A stretch of DNA of 5,718 bases from Nitrososphaerales archaeon TH5894 (GTDB taxonomy: Archaea > Thermoproteota > Nitrososphaeria > Nitrososphaerales > Nitrososphaeraceae): positions 1 through 5,718 of the forward strand of contig JAATVK010000112.1 in assembly GCA_014523485.1 (NCBI GenBank). The letters are read 5' to 3'. The translations under genes were made by a program, and so were the position numbers. Positions 1 to 4,778 of this stretch are shown piece after piece; the stretch's first letter is position 1, and the number at the start of each line of letters is the position of its first letter. The notes under the pieces are model-generated. The model was not told where the DNA came from. It worked only from the letters and a program-made list of their open reading frames with translations, and ran no database searches.

Positions 1-1
1 A

Positions 2-193
2 AGTATAGAGGAATATTCCAGGATACAGGGTTTTCCACATGATTGGAAGTTTGTAGGATCTACTGTGAAAAAATACAGGATGATCGGAGAAGCAGTGCCT
101 ATTGAATTATCTTATGCAATTGGATCACATATTAGAGATAAAGTAAATGGGTTAATCAATATTGAATACAGAATTCGGCGAGGAAGAAGTTAG
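2..193 (+). CDS. C5-cytosine DNA methyltransferase, C-terminal end (5' truncated by window edge)
   Basis: Only the last 63 codons are visible; the first complete codon is at base 2 and the TAG stop is at 191-193. The fragment holds the two motifs that close C5-cytosine methyltransferases. One is the IQGFPHDWKF block (visible residues 9-18, the usual R-L-Q-G-F-P region). The other is motif X, YRMIGEAVPIELSYAI (29-44), where most family members read IGNxVP, so Glu stands in the usual Asn position. The enzyme would transfer a methyl group from S-adenosylmethionine to C5 of cytosine in a specific site. The target recognition domain and catalytic Pro-Cys motif lie outside the window, so specificity cannot be inferred. 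The gene overlaps the following glycosylase gene by 32 bp in a different frame, which suggests co-transcription and translational coupling. No restriction endonuclease is visible; one may lie upstream. Confidence 0.88.
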   Translation, partial: SIEEYSRIQGFPHDWKFVGSTVKKYRMIGEAVPIELSYAIGSHIRDKVNGLINIEYRIRRGRS

Positions 194-806
194 ACGTATC
201 TTAGAGTGGGGAGAAATAAATTTTCGTAATTTTTCTTGGCGACAGAATACTACCCCTTACAGGGTATTAATTGCAGAAATCCTCCTTAGGCGAACCACTG
301 CATCGGCTGCAGATAGGGTATATAAAAATTTCATAGAAAAATACCCTGATCTCAGGACACTCTCCGAAGCATCTGAGATGGTTCTTGCTTCCGAAATAAA
401 ACGACTAGGATATAATATAATGAGATCAAAAATATTGAAAGAAGTTTCAGAATCGTTATTATCTAGATACAAGAATATCCCTGACAATTTAGATCACTTA
501 ATTTCTGTAAAGCACATTGGGCTTTATATTGCTGCGGCTATACTATCGCTAGGATACAATTCACCCCTGCCAATGGTTGACAGTAATGTTATAAGGATTA
601 TGTCTAGGTTTTATGGTAAAAGAGTTTCACAAAAAGAATGTTTTCGTATTTTAGAATCAAAACTTCCTACAGAATTTAAAACCTTTAATCTAATTTTATT
701 AGATCTAGGTGCATTAATTTGTAAACCAAGATATCCTTTGTGTACTGTGTGTCCAATAAGAAAAAATTGTGATTTCGGAAAGGGAAATTCTGTAACTAGC
801 CTATAA
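162..806 (+). CDS. Mig-type T/G-mismatch DNA glycosylase (HhH-GPD, 4Fe-4S)
   Basis: The 214-residue protein has the whole HhH-GPD fold of the endonuclease III/MutY superfamily. The block AEILLRRTTA (38-47) strongly resembles, from memory, Mig of Methanothermobacter, a thymine-DNA glycosylase encoded beside a C5 methyltransferase. The helix-hairpin-helix is VKHIGLYIAAA (116-126). Endonuclease III has its catalytic Lys where this protein has Tyr122; Mig also has Tyr there. Asp140 in MVDSNV is the general catalytic Asp, and the Tyr-Asp spacing of 18 equals that recalled for Mig (Tyr126/Asp144). Cys187, 194, 197 and 203 form the C-X6-C-X2-C-X5-C iron-sulfur loop. The C-terminal 8-oxoguanine-recognition domain of MutY is absent. 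The protein should excise T opposite G, repairing deaminated 5-methylcytosine made by its neighbour. The start is TTG at 162; a stop at 153-155 excludes longer forms and the next in-frame Met is residue 73, inside the fold. No convincing Shine-Dalgarno is present. Activity on U/G or A/G is possible. Confidence 0.85.
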   Translation: MNTEFGEEEVRRILEWGEINFRNFSWRQNTTPYRVLIAEILLRRTTASAADRVYKNFIEKYPDLRTLSEASEMVLASEIKRLGYNIMRSKILKEVSESLLSRYKNIPDNLDHLISVKHIGLYIAAAILSLGYNSPLPMVDSNVIRIMSRFYGKRVSQKECFRILESKLPTEFKTFNLILLDLGALICKPRYPLCTVCPIRKNCDFGKGNSVTSL

Positions 807-1008
807 AACTTGTATTCAAAGAAATTTGGTAATAATTATTAAGCAAAAGACTATAGGTTTGTATTTTAAGACTTTTAATCTATTAACTAAATAGCGATAA
901 TTTATTTTAGACTAAATACAGGCTATAAAAAATATGAAGAAAATCTTACCAAAGTAAAAGGAAAAAATCATTTTCAAAGAAAATTTTGATACTAATTTTA
1001 ATAGACCT

Positions 1009-1024
1009 AACAAAATATTTTGTT
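1009..1024. repeat. 16-bp perfect palindrome
   Basis: AACAAAATATTTTGTT reads the same on both strands. It could be a binding site for a dimeric protein or a chance product of AT-rich sequence. It lies exactly 100 bp before a second 16-bp palindrome. Confidence 0.5.
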
Positions 1025-1026
1025 GA

Positions 1027-1203
1027 TTTTCAGAAACATCTCAAGATATTTTAGGAAACCCAATCATAAAATATGTAATTTATCATTTATCTCATGCTAA
1101 ACTTTATAAAAAAAGATCTTTTTTGTATATATTATTTCACTATCCTATTTGTGACTTAGATATCTCCATATTATATAAGCAACAATTTATTATTGAGGAT
1201 TAA
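1027..1203 (+). pseudogene. Possible gene remnant, 58-codon open stretch without a start
   Basis: This stretch is open from the TGA at 1024-1026 to the TAA at 1201-1203 and includes residues such as DILGNPIIKYVIYHL and FHYPICDLDISIL. The same frame is also open from 958 to the TGA, with only that stop between the two stretches. No good start codon with a ribosome binding site is seen and I recognise no family. In sequence this AT-rich an open stretch of this size can arise by chance, so the call is weak. Confidence 0.15.
1109..1124. repeat. 16-bp perfect palindrome A6-GATC-T6, possible bidirectional terminator
   Basis: AAAAAAGATCTTTTTT is a perfect palindrome. On either strand transcription would run through an oligo-T tract of six, which is the main archaeal termination signal, so it could end transcripts arriving from both the glycosylase gene and the TPR gene. 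The stem itself is AT-rich and weak. Confidence 0.4.
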
Positions 1204-1346
1204 AATTTGCTAGTGGGATCATTATCATATTCTTGTTGTTGAATATTATTATTAGATTCATCATTATCGTCATATCCATAATTTTCGTTTGATTGACTAT
1301 AATGACTTCTTTGAAGATTATCTAAGACGCAACTATTATTTGACCG
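1200..1346 (-). pseudogene. Gene remnant encoding an Asn/Gln/Asp-rich C-terminal tail
   Basis: On the minus strand, 48 codons are open between a TGA (1347-1349) and the TAA stop at 1200-1202, and none is a usable ATG, GTG or TTG start. The translation is of low complexity and strongly hydrophilic, with segments such as SNENYGYDDNDESNNN and IQQQEYDNDP, typical of a disordered protein tail. A neighbouring frame just upstream (about 1335-1388) reads NYWECPINDENGQIIVAS before its own stop, so a frameshift may have split one gene. I do not recognise the family. The Asn-rich style resembles the N-terminus of the integrase fragment at 3056, but no homology is claimed. Confidence 0.3.
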
Positions 1347-1443
1347 TTTTCATCATTAATGGGGCATTCCCAATAATTTTATATAATATTTAAACATATA
1401 AATCAAGAACATCTAACAAGTAAAAAATATTTTTAATTTTGTA

Positions 1444-1471
1444 ATTAGATATTTTTGTCTGTTTATCTAAT
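1444..1471. terminator. Inverted repeat, possible stem-loop downstream of the TPR gene
   Basis: ATTAGATA at 1444-1451 is the exact reverse complement of TATCTAAT at 1464-1471, giving an 8-bp stem with a 12-base loop. A T-rich stretch on the minus strand is not immediately adjacent, so a terminator role is a guess. It lies about 170 bp downstream of the TPR gene stop. Confidence 0.2.
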
Positions 1472-1476
1472 AAGAA

Positions 1477-1593
1477 TTATACCAATACTTTTATTTTCTC
1501 AAAACTATTTCTATATTTTGGAAAGTTATCTGTCTCTATATTAGCCAAAATATCAATTCCATATATACACAATTGATTAGTTGAACTTTGTAA
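1477..1593 (-). pseudogene. Possible gene remnant, 38-codon coding-like stretch
   Basis: The minus strand is open from after a TGA at 1594-1596 to the TAA at 1477-1479. Its residues look like ordinary folded protein (for example YGIDILANIETDNFPKYRNS) and not like translated spacer. A TTG within it could start a 31-residue peptide, but without a visible ribosome binding site or promoter. The family is not recognised. It lies downstream of, and on the same strand as, the TPR gene, in a frame separated from it by stops, so it may be debris from the gene that once followed the integrase. Confidence 0.25.
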
Positions 1594-1640
1594 TCATTAC
1601 ATCTAGTAAAAATAAGTTTGACTATTTGCATATACATTTG

Positions 1641-2636
1641 TTACATTTTCTCAATGTGTTTTTTTAATATCTTAGCTTTTTCATAATTCGGACTAATTTG
1701 TAATGCTTTTTTTATAAATTCTAATGCTTTTTCAACTTTACCTAACTGAAGAAGTGTAAGACTTTTATTGTGATAGAGTCTTGCTTGATTGGGATTAAGC
1801 TCAATAGCATTGTCAAAGAATTCTAAAGCTTCATGATATTTTCCTTGGTAGAGTAATGCCAATCCTATATTTTCATAAGCTTCAGCATTATTAGGATCAA
1901 GCTCAATAGCCTTCTGTGAACATTCTATAGATTCTTCATATTTCTCTTGCTTAAGCAATGCGTTACCCCACTGTTGATAAGCTTCAGCATTATTAGGATC
2001 AAGCTCAATAGCCTTCTGTGAACATGTTATAGCTTCATCTAATCTTCGTAACTTGAGATATGCGGCTATCTGAATATTGTAATATAATGATTTTGGGTCA
2101 AGCTCAATAGCCCTCTGTGAACATTCTATATCTTCCTCGTATCTTCCAAGCTCTAATAGTGCTCTTGCTTTAAACCAATGTGTTTCAGCATTTTTATTAT
2201 CAATTCTTATTGATTTATCAAAGTATTCTATAGCTTTCTCATACTCTTTTTGCATGTAGAATATCTTTCCTATATATTCATAAGCTTCAGCATTATTAGG
2301 ATCAAGTTCTATGGCTTTTTTATATTCCTTTATAGCTGCTTCATATTTTTGTTGTAAATTGAAAAGGTGTCCTTTTACCAAATAGGATTCTAGGGAATAT
2401 GGATTTAATTCTGTAACAATATTAAGATTTGTGATAGCATCATCAATTTTATTTAATAAACTTAAAGCTACTCCCTTATTGTGATATGCAGTAGTCCACA
2501 TATCATTAGGCTCATATGTTGATAGTTCTTTCCTTGGAAGTTGTTTTATTCCCTTCATACAATTTGGAGTTTCTCTTTTCTTAATATCAGATTCATTTGG
2601 ATTGTATAACCATCTGAAAAATTTAAGGAAAAGCAT
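1641..2636 (-). CDS. TPR-repeat protein with an integrase-derived N-terminus
   Basis: The 331-residue protein carries eight tandem 34-residue TPR units: about 47-80, 81-114, 115-148, 149-182, 183-215 (33 residues, one deleted), 216-249, 250-283 and 284-317, then a short basic tail. Repeats end in the usual A-I-E-L-D-P-N signature. TPRs form a right-handed superhelix that binds peptides or partner proteins, so this is probably a scaffold; its partner is unknown. There is no signal peptide or membrane segment. Residues 1-48 are not TPR. They read LKFFRWLYNPNE and MKGIKQLPRKELSTYEPNDMW, which matches the core-binding domain of thaumarchaeal tyrosine recombinases as I recall them and continues the integrase frame upstream. 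The first ATG lies four codons beyond the TGA that ends that frame, with no clear ribosome binding site, so the true start is uncertain. Near-identical DNA in repeats 4-7 shows recent repeat duplication. Confidence 0.85.
   Translation of the reverse strand: MLFLKFFRWLYNPNESDIKKRETPNCMKGIKQLPRKELSTYEPNDMWTTAYHNKGVALSLLNKIDDAITNLNIVTELNPYSLESYLVKGHLFNLQQKYEAAIKEYKKAIELDPNNAEAYEYIGKIFYMQKEYEKAIEYFDKSIRIDNKNAETHWFKARALLELGRYEEDIECSQRAIELDPKSLYYNIQIAAYLKLRRLDEAITCSQKAIELDPNNAEAYQQWGNALLKQEKYEESIECSQKAIELDPNNAEAYENIGLALLYQGKYHEALEFFDNAIELNPNQARLYHNKSLTLLQLGKVEKALEFIKKALQISPNYEKAKILKKHIEKM
1875..1923. repeat. 49-bp direct repeat, copy 1 (within the TPR gene)
   Basis: These 49 bases are identical to 1977-2025, offset by 102 bp, exactly one TPR unit (34 codons). 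The copies cover codons for CSQKAIELDPNNAEAY. Partial copies occur near 2099-2130 and 2280-2306. Identity at third codon positions points to recent unit duplication or gene conversion. Confidence 0.9.
1977..2025. repeat. 49-bp direct repeat, copy 2 (within the TPR gene)
   Basis: Second perfect copy of the 49-bp repeat at 1875-1923; together they make this gene prone to gaining or losing 102-bp units by slippage or homologous recombination. Confidence 0.9.
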
Positions 2637-2648
2637 CTGTCTTGAATT

Positions 2649-2651
2649 TCA
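2649..2651 (-). other. In-frame TGA joining the integrase and TPR reading frames
   Basis: On the minus strand the frame reads ...THKSIGT, TGA, NSRQ, then MLFLKFFRWLYNP without any shift. In the integrases I remember, this place reads KSIGT-Tyr-N-x-R-Q, so the stop falls on one sense codon inside a conserved segment. Without it the product would be 471 residues. It is either an inactivating nonsense mutation, a read-through codon or a sequencing error. Confidence 0.85.
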
Positions 2652-3056
2652 TGTGCCTATACTTTTATGAGTAGGATCGATAGAAGAGGGTTTTCTTAAA
2701 TTATTAAGATAATCTAGTATATCTTCTTTTGTCATATCATAAAATGATTTTTTGTTATCAAAGAATTTTGATAGATTTACAAGTCTTTTTATCTTGGTTT
2801 CTTTTGTAGATTCTTTAATGTTAATCTCATTTTGTTCAGCAACGATATAATTACATATTATTTCAGCATTAATTGGATTTTCTAGTAACAATTTATTTAA
2901 CATTTTTGAAATATACGGTTTTTGATATTTTGTTATAGTATCAATTTTTCTTTTTAATTCATTTATCTTACTATTATTATTGCTAGTAACAATTAACAAA
3001 TTGTTATTATTGATATTATTCTTGTGGTTGTTATTATCATTGTAATCATTCAACAT
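2649..3056 (-). pseudogene. Tyrosine recombinase (integrase) N-terminal fragment
   Basis: The 135 codons begin with a low-complexity Asn-rich leader (residues 4-28), then a helical segment, then an N-terminal SAM-like core-binding domain (about 59-135). This domain has the usual pattern of a helix around TKIKRLVNLSKFF (87-99), the T-K-E-D-I-L-D-Y-L helix (109-117) and the loop leading to THKSIGT. It should bind arms of an att site. The TGA cuts it inside the core-binding domain; the rest of that domain is found in the same frame as residues 1-48 of the TPR gene. The catalytic domain with its Arg, His-x-x-Arg and Tyr residues is not found anywhere in the window, so the locus cannot catalyse recombination. 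The start is ATG at 3056, 70 bp from the tRNA-Val 3' end and on the same strand, a usual layout for a tRNA-integrated element. The int gene does not overlap the tRNA, unlike the partitioned SSV type. Confidence 0.72.
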
Positions 3057-3089
3057 ATTTTATCGTATTTACATAATGATATTTGGATG

Positions 3090-3099
3090 AAAAATAAAA
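3090..3099 (-). terminator. Oligo-T tract after tRNA-Val
   Basis: Reading on the minus strand, the RNA would contain TTTTATTTTT beginning 28 bases after the tRNA discriminator base. Oligo-T tracts terminate archaeal RNA polymerase, so this is a plausible tRNA terminator. Confidence 0.4.
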
Positions 3100-3107
3100 G
3101 GATTCTG

Positions 3108-3113
3108 TATAAA
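3108..3113 (-). promoter_or_regulatory. Possible TATA box of the integrase/TPR locus
   Basis: TTTATA on the minus strand would place a transcription start near 3083, leaving a leader of about 27 bases before the ATG at 3056. It lies only 13 bp from the tRNA 3' end. It is one of several AT-rich possibilities and no factor B recognition element is clear. Confidence 0.25.
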
Positions 3114-3126
3114 CCCGTGAATTGAA

Positions 3127-3201
3127 TGGAGGGGATGGGATTTGAACCCATGACCACCTGCGTGTAAGGCAGGTATCCTAACCAGTCTAGACAACCCCTC
3201 C
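3127..3201 (-). tRNA. tRNA-Val (anticodon UAC)
   Basis: All four arms fold. The acceptor stem pairs GGAGGGG with CCCCTCC, with A as discriminator base at 3127. The D arm is GTCT...GGAT and contains GG in the loop. The anticodon stem pairs CCTGC with GCAGG around the loop CTTACAC, giving anticodon UAC. A five-base variable region follows, and the T arm pairs ATGGG with CCCAT around TTCAAAT. There is no intron and the 3' CCA is not encoded. UAC reads valine codons GUA and probably others by wobble. Its 3' end faces the integrase fragment, so the T arm and acceptor stem are the expected attachment site of an integrated element; no duplicate of that segment is present in this window. Confidence 0.96.
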
Positions 3202-3225
3202 GTGTTATTGATCTTTGATTCATTG

Positions 3226-3231
3226 TTATAA
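3226..3231 (-). promoter_or_regulatory. TATA box of tRNA-Val
   Basis: TTATAA on the minus strand lies 25 to 30 bases upstream of the first base of the mature tRNA at 3201, the standard distance for archaeal TATA-binding protein and a start at or near the tRNA 5' end. Confidence 0.55.
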
Positions 3232-3304
3232 CTATTATATTAATTTATGATTAAGATTTTCATAGATTTTGGAATCATATTCAATATTGTTTTTAATTAC
3301 AACA

Positions 3305-3314
3305 TTTTTAAATT
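3305..3314 (+). promoter_or_regulatory. TATA box of glyA (near-leaderless)
   Basis: TTTTTAAATT lies 27 to 36 bases before the glyA ATG, so transcription would start within a few bases of the start codon. The purine-rich AGGAAGGAAA at 3315-3324 is too far from the ATG to act as a Shine-Dalgarno sequence, which agrees with leaderless initiation. Confidence 0.5.
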
Positions 3315-3340
3315 AGGAAGGAAATCCAAAAACTATACTA

Positions 3341-4660
3341 ATGAGTGCAAAAGAATCCTATAATAAAATCTTTGAGTTAATGAAAAGCCATCATGATTGG
3401 TTTGCTAATTCTATTCCATTAATTGCTAGTGAGAATATTCCTAGTACAGCAGTAAGAGAGGCAATAGTATCTGATTTTGGAAATAGATATGCTGAAGGAT
3501 GGCCCGGTGAAAGAGTATATGCTGGTTGTACTTTTATTGATCAAGTTGAAATAATTTGTAATGAGCTTGCTAGGAAAGTTTTTAATGCAGAATTTGCTGA
3601 TTGTCGTGCAACCTCAGGAGTAGTTGCAAATCTAGCTATATATTCAGGATTTACTCTTCCAGGAGAAACAATGATAGCTACATCTATCCCAAATGGAGGA
3701 CATATTTCTCATGGAAAGAAAGAACATTTTGGCACAGCAGGCCATGTTTGTGGGTTAAATATTGAATTCTTCCCTTTTTCAAAAGAAGAAATGACAATTG
3801 ATGTTGATTTGACAAAAAAAAAGATTTTGGATTTAATTAATAATGGTAAATCTCCAAAAATGGGTATGTTTGGAGGGAGTTTATTCCTTTTTCCACATCC
3901 TGTAAAAGAATTAGTAGATTTTATGCATGATCATAAGATGTTTATTAATTATGATGGGGCACATGTTGCAGGATTAATAGCAGGAGGAGAATTCCAAGAT
4001 CCATTAGGAGAAGGAGTTGATTCTATGACTATGAGCTCTCATAAGACATTATGGGGACCTCAGGGAGGAATTATACTTTCATTAGAAAGATATGCAGAGA
4101 CAATAAAAAAATCAATATTTCCTGGTAATACAAGTAGTCATCACTTACATCATGTAGCTGGTAAAGCAATAGCATTAGCAGAAGTATTGGAATTCGGAAA
4201 GGATTACGCTAAGCAAGTCATAAAAAATGCTAAAAAATTAGCAGAAAGTTTGGCAGGTTATGGATTTACTGTGTTAGGAGAAAAAAGAGGTTATACACAA
4301 TCACATCAGATTGCAGTAGATGTTTCAAAATATAATGATGGTGGAACTATTGAAAAGGATTTGGAAAAATCTAATATAATTCTTAATAGACAATTACTTC
4401 CAGGAGATATTCAGGCAGGAAGACATTATATGCATCCTAGTGGCATCAGAATAGGGGCTAATGAAGTAACAAGATTAGGAATGAAAGAAAGTGAAATGAT
4501 AGAAATAGCTAATTTTATAAAAAGAGTTGTTATTGATAAAGAAGATACTAATAATATTAAAAGAGATGTTACTGAATTTAAGAAACAATATCAAAAACTA
4601 AAGTATGTTTTTGATGGTCAACTTGAAGCTTATAAATATATCAGCCTAGTACAAGTCTAA
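3341..4660 (+). CDS. glyA: Serine hydroxymethyltransferase
   Basis: This cytosolic PLP enzyme interconverts serine and glycine, passing a one-carbon unit to a tetrahydropterin carrier, and is the main link between amino acid and C1 metabolism. The 439-residue length is normal for archaeal forms. Family motifs in order are LIASEN (27-32), YAEGWPGERVYAGC (50-63) for substrate and dimer contacts, RATSGVVAN (89-97) for PLP phosphate binding, NGGHISHG (118-125) with the His that stacks on PLP, YDGAHVAGL (204-212) with Asp205 bonding the PLP nitrogen, and SSHKTLWGPQGG (232-243) with Lys235 forming the Schiff base. Many members read T-T-H-K-T-L-R-G-P-R-G-G, so Trp and Gln replace two Arg in that loop here. 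The ATG at 3341 is chosen because the N-terminal helix starts directly there and a TATA box sits at the right distance. It is monocistronic, facing the DP2 gene tail to tail. Confidence 0.97.
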   Translation: MSAKESYNKIFELMKSHHDWFANSIPLIASENIPSTAVREAIVSDFGNRYAEGWPGERVYAGCTFIDQVEIICNELARKVFNAEFADCRATSGVVANLAIYSGFTLPGETMIATSIPNGGHISHGKKEHFGTAGHVCGLNIEFFPFSKEEMTIDVDLTKKKILDLINNGKSPKMGMFGGSLFLFPHPVKELVDFMHDHKMFINYDGAHVAGLIAGGEFQDPLGEGVDSMTMSSHKTLWGPQGGIILSLERYAETIKKSIFPGNTSSHHLHHVAGKAIALAEVLEFGKDYAKQVIKNAKKLAESLAGYGFTVLGEKRGYTQSHQIAVDVSKYNDGGTIEKDLEKSNIILNRQLLPGDIQAGRHYMHPSGIRIGANEVTRLGMKESEMIEIANFIKRVVIDKEDTNNIKRDVTEFKKQYQKLKYVFDGQLEAYKYISLVQV

Positions 4661-4666
4661 TAACTA

Positions 4667-4671
4667 TTTTT
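4667..4671 (+). terminator. Oligo-T terminator of glyA
   Basis: TTTTT starts seven bases after the glyA stop codon and is followed by further T-rich sequence, the expected archaeal terminator for this gene. No GC-rich hairpin is present. Confidence 0.4.
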
Positions 4672-4766
4672 ATATTATATTTAATTTAATATTAATTAGA
4701 TTTATTAATTATTTAATTAAAAAGTATCATTCTAGATAAATAAATTTAAAGTTAAGAGTTACAAAT

Positions 4767-4772
4767 AAAAAA
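4767..4772 (-). terminator. Oligo-T terminator of the DP2 gene
   Basis: On the minus strand TTTTTT begins seven bases after the DP2 stop codon. The 118-bp gap between the converging glyA and DP2 genes holds only AT-rich sequence and these two tracts. Confidence 0.4.
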
Positions 4773-4778
4773 TTTTAT

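Larger units (their letters stand above)
807..1640. other. Gene-poor AT-rich region with coding-like remnants
   Basis: No intact gene is visible in these 834 bases. What they hold is short stop-bounded stretches that read like protein on both strands (listed separately), two 16-bp perfect palindromes (1009-1024 and 1109-1124) and one 8-bp inverted repeat (1444-1471). I found no tRNA, no terminal inverted repeats of an insertion sequence, no CRISPR-like array and no copy of the tRNA-Val 3' end. The region separates the plus-strand methyltransferase/glycosylase pair from the minus-strand integrase/TPR locus, so it is a convergent intergenic region and should carry both terminators. Confidence 0.6.

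Noticed and set aside
257..487. 76-codon open frame on the minus strand
   Set aside because: It lies entirely inside the Mig-type glycosylase gene, whose motifs prove the plus-strand frame; the antisense frame matches no family I know.
162..806. Assignment as MutY or endonuclease III
   Set aside because: Tyr122 replaces the endonuclease III catalytic Lys, the protein lacks the MutY C-terminal domain, and the ILLRRTT block plus the methyltransferase neighbour favour Mig.
927..957. Short plus-strand ATG frame (MKKILPK)
   Set aside because: Seven codons only, with no promoter or ribosome binding site.
807..1640. CRISPR array or insertion sequence
   Set aside because: No regularly spaced repeats, no terminal inverted repeats and no transposase-like residues were seen.
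2988..3005. 18-base hairpin-like sequence (7-bp arms AACAATT / AATTGTT)
   Set aside because: It falls inside the Asn-rich codons of the integrase leader, where AAT/AAC repetition makes such arms easily; no independent sign of a regulatory role.
3127..3201. Partitioned SSV-type integrase with the tRNA inside the int gene
   Set aside because: The integrase frame starts 70 bp beyond the tRNA and does not read into it, so the SSV-type split does not apply.
3315..3324. AGGAAGGAAA as a Shine-Dalgarno sequence for glyA
   Set aside because: It ends 16 bases before the ATG, too far for normal use, and the TATA box position implies that it is at or upstream of the transcription start.
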